From Chitinophagaceae bacterium (GTDB lineage: Bacteria; Bacteroidota; Bacteroidia; Chitinophagales; Chitinophagaceae), in assembly GCA_016719165.1 (NCBI GenBank), contig JADKAJ010000002.1, forward strand, positions 186,001-250,000: 64,000 nt of DNA. The letters run 5' to 3'. The notes beneath the pieces were generated by a model. The model did no database searches and had not been told where the DNA came from. It saw only the letters and a list, made by a program, of their open reading frames with translations. Position 1 is the first letter of the stretch. Each line of letters starts with the position of its first letter. Below are positions 26,281 to 35,524 of the stretch, in pieces. The translations under genes were made by a program, and so were the position numbers.

Positions 26281-27159
26281 TTAGTTCCGTTTGTCGAGAC
26301 CCCAGGTTAATTTGTTGCGTAGGGTTTGCAAAAAATTATTCTCACTTAACCGGACCAGGTTAATGTCAAAGCTCTCTTTTCTAACAGCCAGGGTAACATT
26401 TTTATGGACAATTTCCCTGCGTGAATCAAGAGCACAAATGATTTGATCCGAACGGCTTTCAACCTCAAAGGATATAATATTAGTATCCGGCACTACAATG
26501 GGGCGAACATTAAGATTATGTGGGGCCACAGGAGTGATCACAAAACTCCCGGAATCAGGAAAAACAACCGGACCATTACAACTCAGGGAATAACCAGTAG
26601 AGCCGGTAGGGGTTGCCACGATCAACCCGTCAGCCCAATATGTATTTAAAAACTCCCCGTTCACATACGTATGTATTTTAATCATAGAGGCCACATCCCG
26701 TTTGTGGATAGAAAACTCATTTAATGCATAAGCCACATTGCCAAAGAGAGGCATATCTGCATCCACATGAATTAGTGTTCTTGCATCTTCCACATAGGTT
26801 CGGCGGGCTATGGCTTTTACTGCAGTTTTAACTTCATCCCTGCCAATACTTGCCAGAAACCCCAAGCGGCCAAAATTGATACCCATAATGGATATCTTTT
26901 TATCCCTGACAAGGGTTACGGTATCCAGCAAAGTACCATCACCACCGAGGCTGATGATGAATTCAATTTCATCCGTTAAATCTTCGGAGAGAGAAAATAT
27001 TTTTGTATCGGCAGGGAGGTTGATCTCATTTTTTATCTGATCAAAGAAATTTAGAAAGATGACCGGCTCAATTTTCTGACTTGCCAGTTCATCAAAAAAA
27101 AGCTGAACCTCTTCTTTATGCACTTCTTCAAAAACCCTGCTGTAAATAGCTGCCTTCAT
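26281..27159 (-). CDS. nadK: NAD kinase
   Basis: Phosphorylates NAD to NADP. The 292-aa protein has the catalytic SLGGDGTLLDTV, NEFSIHKRD and the glycine/Ser-rich TPTGSTGYSLSCNGP. Length fits. It starts 3 bp after the stop of the upstream Omp85-like gene and lies ahead of the porG-like gene, a conserved Bacteroidota order. Confidence 0.95.
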   Translation of the reverse strand: MKAAIYSRVFEEVHKEEVQLFFDELASQKIEPVIFLNFFDQIKNEINLPADTKIFSLSEDLTDEIEFIISLGGDGTLLDTVTLVRDKKISIMGINFGRLGFLASIGRDEVKTAVKAIARRTYVEDARTLIHVDADMPLFGNVAYALNEFSIHKRDVASMIKIHTYVNGEFLNTYWADGLIVATPTGSTGYSLSCNGPVVFPDSGSFVITPVAPHNLNVRPIVVPDTNIISFEVESRSDQIICALDSRREIVHKNVTLAVRKESFDINLVRLSENNFLQTLRNKLTWGLDKRN

Positions 27160-27161
27160 TT

Positions 27162-28595
27162 TTAGAAAATCGTCTTTCGGTGTAAATATAAACCGTTTTG
27201 ACCTAACTGGTTGAATGAGTACTCAAACCGGAATGTAACATCATAAAGCGTTAGAATATCGATACCAATGCCGGCAGCGTTCAACATTCTGTTACTAAGA
27301 TTATTTTCACCCGGCTGGGGGTTATGTACATAACCGCTATTACCATATATTTTACCAAAAATCCGAACAGGGATTCGCTCCGCTTCTTTTCCTTTTCGGG
27401 GAGGTATCCTGATATTGAAGTTCAGCATTTCCCGGGCTAACGTGGCTTTTAGAAAACCCCCGGCCACCCCGTCAACTACATAGTATTCATACCCCTGCAT
27501 AAACACATCGCTATAGCCCAAAAACCGTTGATTAAAATAAGGTTGCTTAAAGGGAAGTTTTATACCTCCATACGCATAAAGGTTTACAAATGTTTTCGGC
27601 GATAAATGCCAGCTGCCAAACCCTTTTACATGAAGCTGCCAGACATTTATGGTATTATTAAACCCTCTTTTGCTGATTGACACATTGGCGGCATAGCCCT
27701 GTGTTGGATAAGGAATGTAATCAACATCGTAATAGGCCATGGAATAATACAATTCCGGAAATTTAATCCGGTTTCGGCCCGATTTAAAATATGTGGGATT
27801 AAGTGTTACTATGGTGTCCTGAACCTGTTCGGAAGAATAGGCAATTCCGAAACTATGACGGGTTTTTATTGCTCTACGGTAAGTAAGTTCAGCATATGTA
27901 TTTACAAAATTTCTGATGTAGCGATCATTATCCTTTAAAAAGACCTGCTTATCATTAATAGTATTGTAGTTCAATTCACGATTCTTCCCGGCAGAAAGAC
28001 CAAATTTCATTCCCCATTTCATAGCCTTATCAATATAAAGCCTGTCGTAACTGATGGAAACCTGTTTGGTGTAGCCGGCAATAAGCCATAGTCTGAATTT
28101 ATCATTTCTCCCGGTAGCATTATTGTACAAAACCTTTGCTCCATAATTAACCCTGCTCAGGCTTGCTTTTTGTTCTACTATCCATTGATTTAAATTTCTG
28201 TCAACCGGTTTCAGGTAAGGCACCGGAAAGAGATACCATCTTTCTTTTACATCTACTACAATATCAATTTTATTCCCTTCAAAGCTCTTGGCAGCTACCA
28301 CTACTGTGTGAAAAAGGGTCGTATTCATTAACTGACGCCTGGCATCTTCAAATTTTTTAACGAGGTCCTGCAACGGGTATTCTTCGCCCGGATGAAAAGG
28401 TATTTCCCGGAGAATAATACTGGCCTTTGTTTTCCTATTCCCATTGATAAAAATTTCGCCAACAATAAACCTGGCAGCAGCAGCAACAGAGGAATCAGCA
28501 ACGGGTGCTGGCATATCGGGCTGCTGCGCTGTTATGGAACAGCAACTAATTAAAGCAGCTACCAGCCAAATACTATGTTTTTTCTCCCGCATCAT
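27162..28595 (-). CDS. Omp85/BamA-like outer-membrane protein with POTRA domain
   Basis: This 477-aa protein has a signal peptide (about 1-23), one POTRA-type domain (FIVGEIFINGNRKTKASII through VVDVKERWYLFPVP, about 42-122) and a C-terminal beta-barrel region. Much shorter than BamA, it belongs to the BamA/TamA superfamily, but its substrate is unknown. The distance to nadK is only 2 bp. The start could be Met1 or Met2 (MMREKK). Confidence 0.75.
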   Translation of the reverse strand: MMREKKHSIWLVAALISCCSITAQQPDMPAPVADSSVAAAARFIVGEIFINGNRKTKASIILREIPFHPGEEYPLQDLVKKFEDARRQLMNTTLFHTVVVAAKSFEGNKIDIVVDVKERWYLFPVPYLKPVDRNLNQWIVEQKASLSRVNYGAKVLYNNATGRNDKFRLWLIAGYTKQVSISYDRLYIDKAMKWGMKFGLSAGKNRELNYNTINDKQVFLKDNDRYIRNFVNTYAELTYRRAIKTRHSFGIAYSSEQVQDTIVTLNPTYFKSGRNRIKFPELYYSMAYYDVDYIPYPTQGYAANVSISKRGFNNTINVWQLHVKGFGSWHLSPKTFVNLYAYGGIKLPFKQPYFNQRFLGYSDVFMQGYEYYVVDGVAGGFLKATLAREMLNFNIRIPPRKGKEAERIPVRIFGKIYGNSGYVHNPQPGENNLSNRMLNAAGIGIDILTLYDVTFRFEYSFNQLGQNGLYLHRKTIF

Positions 28596-28664
28596 TTACA
28601 GATCCGTAAAATTCTAAATTAACCGGATTTATATTTTAACTATGTAAAATACGGGTAAAAGTGA

Positions 28665-29327
28665 TTAAATCTTCAGATAATTCATCAGGTTATCGTAGTT
28701 GCTCCGTAATTCGTTAGTATACAGTTCTTCCCCGAAAAAGTATTTTACATTGTATTCATACCGCTGAAATGTAGCTACAATATCGGAAACCTCGGGTTTA
28801 TTGATACGGAGGGTAACCTGCATCAACCCTGTTTCAGCATCATTAGTAGTATTCAACTGGGTAATCTGGGCATTATTGGTTTCCACCAGTTTACTGATTT
28901 CATTAAAGGAATACTGGTTACTTTCCATTTCCAGCACAATCAGGCCACCGGGTTCATTCAGACTCATAAACTCGGAGGCATGTTTCAACAGGTCATTATA
29001 CACAACTGTACCGATCAGTTCATTATCGTCTCCGAGCACCGGTACTACACTAAGACCATTCTCAGCGGCTACCTGAACAGCTTTAAGGAAATGTTCGTCC
29101 CCTTTAACGGATGGGTTGGCAAATGACTGTTGCAGTGTCTGGAGTTCAGCATTGTCATTTTCTGCCTGCAACAGATCTTCCTCGCTGATGAGACCTATAT
29201 ATTTATCAGCTTCTACAATTGGCAGGTGCGTAACATGGTTATCATTCATGAGTTGCAATGCCTGGTACACCTTGTCAGTAAGGTGCAGGTAAGGGAGTGT
29301 CTGAGATTCAAGTTCTCTGGTTAACAT
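28665..29327 (-). CDS. CBS domain-containing protein
   Basis: A cytoplasmic protein with two CBS motifs: DNHVTHLPIVEADKYIGLISEEDLL near the N-terminus and NGLSVVPVLGDDNELIGTVVYNDLL in the middle. An ACT-like C-terminal half with MQVTLRINKPE follows. CBS pairs bind adenosine ligands and act as energy sensors. The frame is open to 29384, but the ATG at 29327 (MLTRELESQ) matches the N-terminus of Bacteroidota homologues. It belongs to the hydrolase-CBS-Omp85-nadK run. Confidence 0.82.
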   Translation of the reverse strand: MLTRELESQTLPYLHLTDKVYQALQLMNDNHVTHLPIVEADKYIGLISEEDLLQAENDNAELQTLQQSFANPSVKGDEHFLKAVQVAAENGLSVVPVLGDDNELIGTVVYNDLLKHASEFMSLNEPGGLIVLEMESNQYSFNEISKLVETNNAQITQLNTTNDAETGLMQVTLRINKPEVSDIVATFQRYEYNVKYFFGEELYTNELRSNYDNLMNYLKI

Positions 29328-29395
29328 GGATAGCGGCTTTATTATTTCTTCACTATTAAACTTTTTGTTTCGTAGTGAAAGCAAGACAACAACGA

Positions 29396-30172
29396 TCAGG
29401 CAACTGTTGCAGGCTCATTGAGTTTTTTCAAAAATTTGTGCAGGATAGCATTGAACTCTTCCGGCACTTCCATCATTGGCGCATGCCCGCATTTATCTAC
29501 GAAATGCAACTCACTGTTCGGAATCAGCTTATTAAATTCTCTTCCTACAAAGGGTGGGGTAATTGTATCGTTATTCCCCCACACCAATAAGGTGGGTTGC
29601 TTTATTTGATTCAGTTCTTCGCCAAGATTGTTACGAATAGCACTTTTTGCCAATGCTATTATCTTGATAGCCTTTAATCTGTTATTCACAATACTATAGA
29701 CTTCATCCACCAGGTCTTTGGTCGCTGTATTGGGATCGTAAAAAGTCAGTTCCGTTTTTTTCTTAATGTATTCGTAATCGCCCCGCTTCGGGTAACTATC
29801 CCCCATACCATTTTCAAATAAACCGGAACTGCCGGTAAGAATAAGTGATTTTATTCTTTCAGGATGTTTTAGTGTATGCACAAGTGCCACATGGCCACCT
29901 AAAGAATTGCCCAACAGGTTTACCGCATCTAATTTCCTGGCATCCAGAAATTTGTTTACGAATTTGGCCAATCCGCCCACCGAAGTATGCAGTATATCCA
30001 TTTCGAGCAGTGGTAACATAGGCACCACCACTTTGTAATGATGACGGAAGTATTCTATCAGACTCTGAAAATTGCTCAATGCTCCGAACAAGCCATGCAA
30101 AAGCACCAATGGTTCTCCACTACCTTCTTCTACAAATTTGTATTTATCCTGTTGTTTGATTTCGTAATCCAT
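29396..30172 (-). CDS. Alpha/beta fold hydrolase
   Basis: A 258-aa serine hydrolase with the oxyanion motif LLHGLFG, nucleophile elbow GNSLGGHVAL, Asp in WGNNDTITPP and His in CGHAPMMEVP. The catalytic triad is complete. No signal peptide is seen, so it is likely cytoplasmic. The substrate is not known. It is first in the run leading to nadK. Confidence 0.85.
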   Translation of the reverse strand: MDYEIKQQDKYKFVEEGSGEPLVLLHGLFGALSNFQSLIEYFRHHYKVVVPMLPLLEMDILHTSVGGLAKFVNKFLDARKLDAVNLLGNSLGGHVALVHTLKHPERIKSLILTGSSGLFENGMGDSYPKRGDYEYIKKKTELTFYDPNTATKDLVDEVYSIVNNRLKAIKIIALAKSAIRNNLGEELNQIKQPTLLVWGNNDTITPPFVGREFNKLIPNSELHFVDKCGHAPMMEVPEEFNAILHKFLKKLNEPATVA

Positions 30173-30383
30173 GGGCAGTTAATCTAAGCTTAAACTCTGA
30201 TTGCTAAAATAATCAATTAGCGCAAAAAATCAGCTGTTTATGGCACAAAAGAGAGCTGATTATCGCAAATATAGGGGCAACAGCCTTTTTTTGATGAGAT
30301 GTTTTTATTACCCCTGTCACAGCACCTGTAATAATTATACAAAAGCCATATATGTGCGGGGCGAAAGAAGTTGTGCTAAGATA

Positions 30384-30926
30384 TCATCGAACCGGGATTT
30401 CTTTTGATACATTTTCAAAAAAAAGCTCCAATTCGGCGAACATATCCCTGAATAATGGAACAATGGAACCAACGCTATTGATAACCCTGGGACCCCAGGG
30501 CTGGACAAATGAATAGGATATAGATTTTTCGATTGTTTCGGACCTGACCAGGTTTACCTGCTCCGCATAAAAAAGTAAAACACTAAATACAACAGTATAA
30601 ATAGCAACATATAATATAATGCCGCCAAGTTTGTTTAACCAACCAAGCATTACTACCTCCACGGTTCTTTCGATAGCATTTGCACCCAAACGGATCAGCA
30701 GAACAACAACAATGAAAACTATAGCAAATGAAATTACAGGTAACCACTCATCAGAAACGTTCACAGCCTCTCCGATATATCCTGCCACTACGGTGGAAAG
30801 TTTCATAGCAGCTGCCAGTCCAATAATAACGGACACCAGGGAGAATAATCCTATAATAAGGCCACGCTGATAACCTTTAAAAATGGCAATCAGGATAATA
30901 ATGCCTAAGATGAGATCAATAATCAT
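30384..30926 (-). CDS. CvpA family protein
   Basis: A 180-aa membrane protein with four helices (about 3-22, 27-47, 62-82, 100-122) and a C-terminal segment SYSFVQPWGPRVI. It matches the CvpA family, first known from colicin V production and now linked to envelope stress. The start MIIDLILGIIILIAIFKGYQRG is typical. The 212-bp gap after it, towards the hydrolase gene, holds no gene I can see. Confidence 0.85.
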   Translation of the reverse strand: MIIDLILGIIILIAIFKGYQRGLIIGLFSLVSVIIGLAAAMKLSTVVAGYIGEAVNVSDEWLPVISFAIVFIVVVLLIRLGANAIERTVEVVMLGWLNKLGGIILYVAIYTVVFSVLLFYAEQVNLVRSETIEKSISYSFVQPWGPRVINSVGSIVPLFRDMFAELELFFENVSKEIPVR

Positions 30927-30993
30927 TCAGGAGTTTAACGTAACCAGGTAACAAATAGTGTAGTTGTTTGCTTATAAGTTATTAAAATAACAG

Positions 30994-31446
30994 TTATTTC
31001 GCCAGCAACTCTTTTACTAATGCAGAAATTGTTTTTCCATCGGCCTTGCCAGCCAGTTGTTTGGTAGCCGCTCCCATTACTTTACCCATATCTGCCGGGG
31101 AAGAGGCCCCGGTTTCAGCAATAATTTTTGTTAAGGCTGCTGTAATTTCTTCAGCTGTTAGTTGTTTCGGCAAAAATTTTTCAATCACAGCGATTTCTTC
31201 TTCTTCTTTCCGGGCAAGTTCCGGCCGGTTCTGTTGCTGAAATATTTCCAGCGAGTCTTTACGCTGTTTCACCATTTTCTGCAACAACTTAGTCTCCTCT
31301 TCTTCTTTCAGCTCACCACCGGCTCCTTCCGCTGTTTTGGCGAGGAGAATTGCCGCTTTTATAGCACGCAGGCTTCTTAATGCTGCTTCATCTTTTGCCA
31401 GCATGGCTGCTTTTAAGTCAGCCATTATTTTTTGTTCCAGGTTCAT
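30994..31446 (-). CDS. GatB/YqeY domain-containing protein
   Basis: A 150-aa helical protein with the YqeY pattern: MNLEQKIMADLKAAMLAKDE at the start, RALRA-type helix, FLPKQLTAEEI, and a C-terminal MGKVMGAATKQLAGKADG. This domain is also the C-terminal domain of GatB, where it binds tRNA. The stand-alone protein has no firm function. Confidence 0.92.
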   Translation of the reverse strand: MNLEQKIMADLKAAMLAKDEAALRSLRAIKAAILLAKTAEGAGGELKEEEETKLLQKMVKQRKDSLEIFQQQNRPELARKEEEEIAVIEKFLPKQLTAEEITAALTKIIAETGASSPADMGKVMGAATKQLAGKADGKTISALVKELLAK

Positions 31447-31485
31447 ATAAAAATTTATTAAGTACTATTAATTTGCTTACCTAAA

Positions 31486-31507
31486 ACAGCAAGGATTTTC
31501 TTGCTGT
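31486..31507 (-). terminator. Likely terminator after gldC
   Basis: A perfect 8-bp stem ACAGCAAG/CTTGCTGT with a 6-base loop, followed on the minus strand by TTTT, lies 26 bp beyond the gldC stop. The T-run is short. Confidence 0.5.
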
Positions 31508-31532
31508 AAGCCTGCTTATTCTGTTCCTAATA

Positions 31533-31880
31533 TCAGGCTTTATTTTCCTTTAATTGTTTCTCCCTGAACTTTTCATAAAAGCCCTTTGCAAATGTCTTCA
31601 TTTCTTCCACCTGGTCAGCATATTTAGTGGCACGGCCGTATGTATCCGCCATGGTCATCATTGTCTGGTAAAAGAAATCTGCCATTTCATCTACCATCAT
31701 ATCTTTTGTCCACAGGTCGATGCGTAAAGCCGCTTTTTCTGCACCATCCCAAAATGATATCATCATGGCCTTAGCCTTCTGCGCATTTTCTATACTGGTA
31801 TCTGTTGCACTCCACGCAATGGAAGCTGGAATCCGGTTCTCATCCGTATGCACATCAATAGTAATTGTCGATTTATTCAT
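31533..31880 (-). CDS. gldC: Gliding motility protein GldC
   Basis: The 115-aa protein starts MNKSTITIDVHTDENRIP and contains the GldC core MMISFWDGAEK and LRIDLWTKDMMVDEM. In flavobacteria GldC supports efficient gliding; it is cytoplasmic and not strictly essential. The frame is open to 31940, but a TATCTTTG promoter element at 31900-31907 lies inside that extension, and homologues begin at this ATG. gldH is about 28 kb away. Confidence 0.88.
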   Translation of the reverse strand: MNKSTITIDVHTDENRIPASIAWSATDTSIENAQKAKAMMISFWDGAEKAALRIDLWTKDMMVDEMADFFYQTMMTMADTYGRATKYADQVEEMKTFAKGFYEKFREKQLKENKA

Positions 31881-31899
31881 AATTATGATTAAGAGGATG

Positions 31900-31907
31900 C
31901 AAAGATA
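31900..31907 (-). promoter_or_regulatory. -7 promoter element for gldC
   Basis: Minus-strand TATCTTTG is an exact match to TAnnTTTG, 19 bases upstream of the ATG at 31880. It confirms the short gldC start. Confidence 0.5.
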
Positions 31908-31936
31908 AGCACCCGGCAAGAAGGGCAGCCTCAAAT

Positions 31937-33061
31937 TCATTGATGCGCTTTAAGGATACACTGCCAGAGGAGTGCTGCTGTGTTATCCCAATTGTATTCT
32001 TTTATCACCTGTTTACCTTTTTGAATCATTTCTTTTCGCAGATTTTCATCTTTGTACAACAGCATCATTTTATCTGCAATATCAGTATGATGGGCAGGGT
32101 TTGCATACAAAGCAGCCTCTTTTGCAACCTCCTGCATGGCAGAACCGGAAGAAGTAATGACAGGCACTTCACATTTCATGGCTTCCAGCACCGGCACCCC
32201 AAATCCTTCTAAGAAGGAAGGGTACACCATTCCGTATGCGGCGCCGATAATACTGACCAATTCTTCTTCGGGTACATAACCGGTTAACACCACATCATTC
32301 CTGTACTTGTACGTTTTCAGGCTTGCTGTAAAAGACTCGTATTTCCAAGCCAGCCGGCCGGTGAGGACCAGCTTCATTCCTGTTTGCTGACGTTTTTTAA
32401 AAACAGAAAATGCTTTCAGCAGGTTCATTAAATTTTTTCGGGGATGTATGGCCCCTGCATACACAAAATATTCTTTGCCCTCCGTATACTTTTTCTTCAC
32501 TTCCTCTTTCTCTTCAATGCCAAGGGGACGGAATATTTCTTTTACTCCATTATACACCACGTCAATTTTACCGGCAGCTGTGTTATACTGCCTGGTGATA
32601 TCATTCTTTGAGAATTGTGATACCGTTGCAATAGCTCTTGCTGTAGCCAAAAACTTCGGAGTATATCGTTTATAAAATAATAAATGTGACTTTTTAATAC
32701 CCGACGGAAAATGAATAAAAGCCAGGTCATGTACTACCAGGCATTGGGGCACCTTCGTATGGAGTGAACAAAAACCATCACAGGAAATAAAAATATCGGC
32801 TTTATACTTTTTTAACAACGCCGGTATTTTTATATCATACCAGTATTTCCAGAGTAACGGGTGTCTTGCCGGAGGTCCTGCCACCACCGGTGTTACATTG
32901 GTATTAAAAACAAAACGGTTATCAAAAGGTCTGTCAAAAATGAAAATGAATTCATGCTCCGGGTGATTCTCCGTGATCCGCCTGAAAGTTTCATACAGAA
33001 AATTACCATACCCTTCCAGGTAATCTTTCAATAAGAACCTTGTATTTACAGCGATCCGCAT
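31937..33061 (-). CDS. Glycosyltransferase family 1/4 (GT-B fold)
   Basis: A GT-B glycosyltransferase of 374 aa. The C-terminal donor-binding half has YAGAIHPRKNL and the EX7E motif in FLEGFGVPVLEAM, diagnostic of GT4-like retaining enzymes. The N-terminal half starts MRIAVNTRFLLKD. The frame is open to 33136, but the ATG at 33061 is chosen: a -7 promoter lies 9 bases upstream of it, and family members start this way. Acceptor unknown; likely surface polysaccharide. Confidence 0.88.
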   Translation of the reverse strand: MRIAVNTRFLLKDYLEGYGNFLYETFRRITENHPEHEFIFIFDRPFDNRFVFNTNVTPVVAGPPARHPLLWKYWYDIKIPALLKKYKADIFISCDGFCSLHTKVPQCLVVHDLAFIHFPSGIKKSHLLFYKRYTPKFLATARAIATVSQFSKNDITRQYNTAAGKIDVVYNGVKEIFRPLGIEEKEEVKKKYTEGKEYFVYAGAIHPRKNLMNLLKAFSVFKKRQQTGMKLVLTGRLAWKYESFTASLKTYKYRNDVVLTGYVPEEELVSIIGAAYGMVYPSFLEGFGVPVLEAMKCEVPVITSSGSAMQEVAKEAALYANPAHHTDIADKMMLLYKDENLRKEMIQKGKQVIKEYNWDNTAALLWQCILKAHQ

Positions 33062-33070
33062 CAGTAACAG

Positions 33071-33078
33071 CAAAGGTA
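33071..33078 (-). promoter_or_regulatory. -7 promoter element for the glycosyltransferase gene
   Basis: Minus-strand TACCTTTG, an exact TAnnTTTG match, 9 bases from the ATG at 33061. Confidence 0.5.
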
Positions 33079-33339
33079 GTTGCTGCCCGCCTGACTTGAG
33101 CGTAAATAAACACCAGCACTGCTGCAAAAAAATCATTTTCGTGTCGTAAAAAGCGAAACCTGTTCTGTTATTTTTCTTTCCGTTTCTCCCGCCCCGTATG
33201 TAGATTTTTACAGGAGTATTTTCTGTGGATATTCATGAAATACCGGAATTAAAATAGGGCATTACTACAATTGTTCTCCATTATGAACTGCTCTACTTTT
33301 ACAGTACTTTCTAATTAGTGGAAACCAAAACACCGACCT

Positions 33340-34542
33340 ATGAAAAACTCTTACTCAAAATTCTTTATTGCTGTTGGAACCTTTATCCTAATGAATTTAC
33401 CAGGTTTTAACACGGCGAATGCCCAATGTCCTTACGGTTTCCCTTCCGGAACTACATTGTATGACACAACAATAAATACTCCCCCCGGTATCAATACCCT
33501 GCAGGTTAAAGTGCCACAGGCAGATCCCTTTGCGGGTATGGTGACCTGTCTGCGTATTTGCGTTTCTATTACTGGGGTGGTTGACTCCGTTAGTGTGGAA
33601 AATAATTCAGCTTCACCACAAACGGCTGATATCTATTACATCAGAACAGACCAGATATCGGGCCCGGGATTATCATCACCTTTAAATAATAGTATCAATC
33701 ATCACTATGGTCCTTATGGACTTGGGCCAACTAATGGTACACTTGGCTCTGGTCCGGATTTTATATCCATCTCAAAAGATACATTGTTAAACGCCGTACA
33801 AGTCTGCCAAACCATCACTAACCTGGACTCACTGTTCCAGTTCTATGGTCATGACAGTATAACTTATAATTATAATATTACTGCTTTTACCAATGTAACC
33901 TGTACCGGCGGTAACTATAACAGTACAGTGGCCACTTCTGCTATTGTCCGTTTTCGTTTTGAATACTGTACCTGCCCGGGCTACGTCCTTCCCCTGCATT
34001 TACGCAATTTCGCAATCAATAAAATTGCCGATAACAGTGTAAAGCTGAATTGGTCCGGATTTAATGATCCTTCGGCCTCTTATCATTATGAAGCCGAAAT
34101 GAGCCGGGACGGAAGGCAGTTCAGCACCGTAGGAACGGTTGCCAAAAATGCTTCCAGTAATGATATATATGATTTTATTTATACTACCAGGCAAAATGAA
34201 AGCGGAGAGTTCTTTTTCCGTGTAAAACAGGTATATGCTAATGGCTATACCCGGTTCAGCGATGTCAAACAGGTATCGCTTAAAAATTCATCCCTGCCCA
34301 AATTTATTGTAACTCCCAATCCGTCAAATGGAATTGTTGGTATCAAATTTGATAATAATGAGGGCGGAAAAATGATGCTGGAGATTTACAATTCGCAGGG
34401 ACAAAAGGTGATGCAGAAAGAGATAGTGGTTTCAGGTACTTCTTATCACCAGGTTGCCACGTTACAAGGCGGAGTTTACTGGTTGAGGCTTACAGACGTA
34501 ACGAGCCAACTATCCAGTGTCAATCAACTTTTCATTAAATGA
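33340..34542 (+). CDS. Secreted protein with type IX secretion C-terminal sorting domain
   Basis: This 400-aa protein has a signal peptide (about 1-29, ending TANAQ) and a Cys-containing beta-rich N-terminal region of unknown fold. A second beta-sandwich (about 225-325) follows, and then a C-terminal T9SS sorting domain with FIVTPNPSNGIVGIKF, IYNSQGQKV and LQGGVYWLRL. Such proteins cross the outer membrane by the Por system and are released or anchored to A-LPS. The ligand or activity of the N-terminal part is not known. A strong terminator follows. Confidence 0.85.
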   Translation: MKNSYSKFFIAVGTFILMNLPGFNTANAQCPYGFPSGTTLYDTTINTPPGINTLQVKVPQADPFAGMVTCLRICVSITGVVDSVSVENNSASPQTADIYYIRTDQISGPGLSSPLNNSINHHYGPYGLGPTNGTLGSGPDFISISKDTLLNAVQVCQTITNLDSLFQFYGHDSITYNYNITAFTNVTCTGGNYNSTVATSAIVRFRFEYCTCPGYVLPLHLRNFAINKIADNSVKLNWSGFNDPSASYHYEAEMSRDGRQFSTVGTVAKNASSNDIYDFIYTTRQNESGEFFFRVKQVYANGYTRFSDVKQVSLKNSSLPKFIVTPNPSNGIVGIKFDNNEGGKMMLEIYNSQGQKVMQKEIVVSGTSYHQVATLQGGVYWLRLTDVTSQLSSVNQLFIK

Positions 34543-34573
34543 CCTCTTAGGTGGAAGAGGATGGTGGCTTGTA

Positions 34574-34606
34574 AAAGGGGCCCAGGTTCGGGGCCCCTTT
34601 CTTTTT
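34574..34606 (+). terminator. Intrinsic terminator after the T9SS cargo gene
   Basis: A perfect 10-bp GC-rich stem AAAGGGGCCC/GGGCCCCTTT (34574-34583 and 34591-34600), followed by CTTTTTG. Confidence 0.8.
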
Positions 34607-34642
34607 GCCCTTCCCGGACTTCTTCATTCAAACTTCTTTCTC

Positions 34643-34650
34643 TACATTTG
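34643..34650 (+). promoter_or_regulatory. -7 promoter element for the DUF4290 gene, 5 bases from the ATG
   Basis: TACATTTG is an exact TAnnTTTG match and lies five bases before the ATG at 34656, so the mRNA may have almost no leader. Confidence 0.5.
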
Positions 34651-34655
34651 TTGCA

Positions 34656-35369
34656 ATGGATATAGATAGCATGGAGTACAATACCACAAGAAATTACCTG
34701 ACGATGAGGGAATATGGCCGTCATGTGCAGAAAATGGTAGAACATACAATGACGATTGAGGATCCCGAACGCCGCCAGCGAAATGCCCAGGCAGTCATTG
34801 AATTGATGGGATTTTTAAACCCCCACCTGAAAAATGTAGAAGATTTCCGTCATAAATTATGGGATCACTTATTCCTGATCTCCGACTTTAAGATGGATGT
34901 AAAATCTCCCTACCCTATTCCCACCCGGGAAACATTAAAGGCGAAGCCTGACCCATTGCCTTATCCCAAACGTCATCCTAAATTTTCACACCTGGGTAAG
35001 AACCTTGAAGTGATCATTGATAAAGCACTGCAGGAAGAAAATCCTGAAAAGAAATTAGGCTTTGCCAATGCGGTGGCGTATTACATGAAACTGGCGTATA
35101 ATAACTGGCATAAAGAAATTGTGCATGATGATGCCATACAAAGTGAACTGTCATCCATTACCAATGGCCAGTTAACTTTTACCAATACTCCTTTTGTAAA
35201 AGCATTCCGTCCGCAGCAGGAAGGAAGGGATAACCGCGGCGGCTATGGCAAAAGACCGGGTGGAAAATTCCAGCAGCGTGGTGGCGGTGGCGGTGGCGGC
35301 CAGCGCAGAAATGATGGCCGTGATAACCGGGGCGGTGGCGGTGGTGGCTTTAAAAAGAAACGATATTAA
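34656..35369 (+). CDS. DUF4290 domain-containing protein
   Basis: A 237-aa protein with the DUF4290 core: EYNTTRNYLTMREYGRHVQKM at the start, RRQRNAQAVIELMG and KLWDHLFLISDF in the first half, and ANAVAYYMKLAYNNWHKE later. A C-terminal tail (about 190-237) rich in Arg and Gly, with runs of glycine, resembles RNA-binding RGG tails. Function unknown; widespread in Bacteroidota. The frame extends to 34605, but the promoter at 34643 and the homologous N-terminus support the ATG at 34656. Confidence 0.85.
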   Translation: MDIDSMEYNTTRNYLTMREYGRHVQKMVEHTMTIEDPERRQRNAQAVIELMGFLNPHLKNVEDFRHKLWDHLFLISDFKMDVKSPYPIPTRETLKAKPDPLPYPKRHPKFSHLGKNLEVIIDKALQEENPEKKLGFANAVAYYMKLAYNNWHKEIVHDDAIQSELSSITNGQLTFTNTPFVKAFRPQQEGRDNRGGYGKRPGGKFQQRGGGGGGGQRRNDGRDNRGGGGGGFKKKRY

Positions 35370-35403
35370 GCTATCCCGATAGTTACCGGGAGATTACATA
35401 GTT

Positions 35404-35439
35404 AAAAGGTTGACCAGGCTTCCTGGTCAACCTTTTTTT
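35404..35439 (+). terminator. Intrinsic terminator after the DUF4290 gene
   Basis: A 15-bp perfect stem (35404-35418 with 35422-35436) with a CTT loop ends in a run of T residues. It is one of the strongest terminators in the window. Confidence 0.85.
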
Positions 35440-35524
35440 ATTGCCCCATTTCACTTTGTGTTTACTTTGCAAACACAATGAATCTCAGAACCGGATCTAC
35501 CAATACGCAAATCAATTAACCAAT

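Noticed and set aside
35280..35350. GGTGGCGGT tandem repeat as an independent element
   Set aside because: It is in frame and encodes the Gly/Arg-rich tail of the DUF4290 protein.
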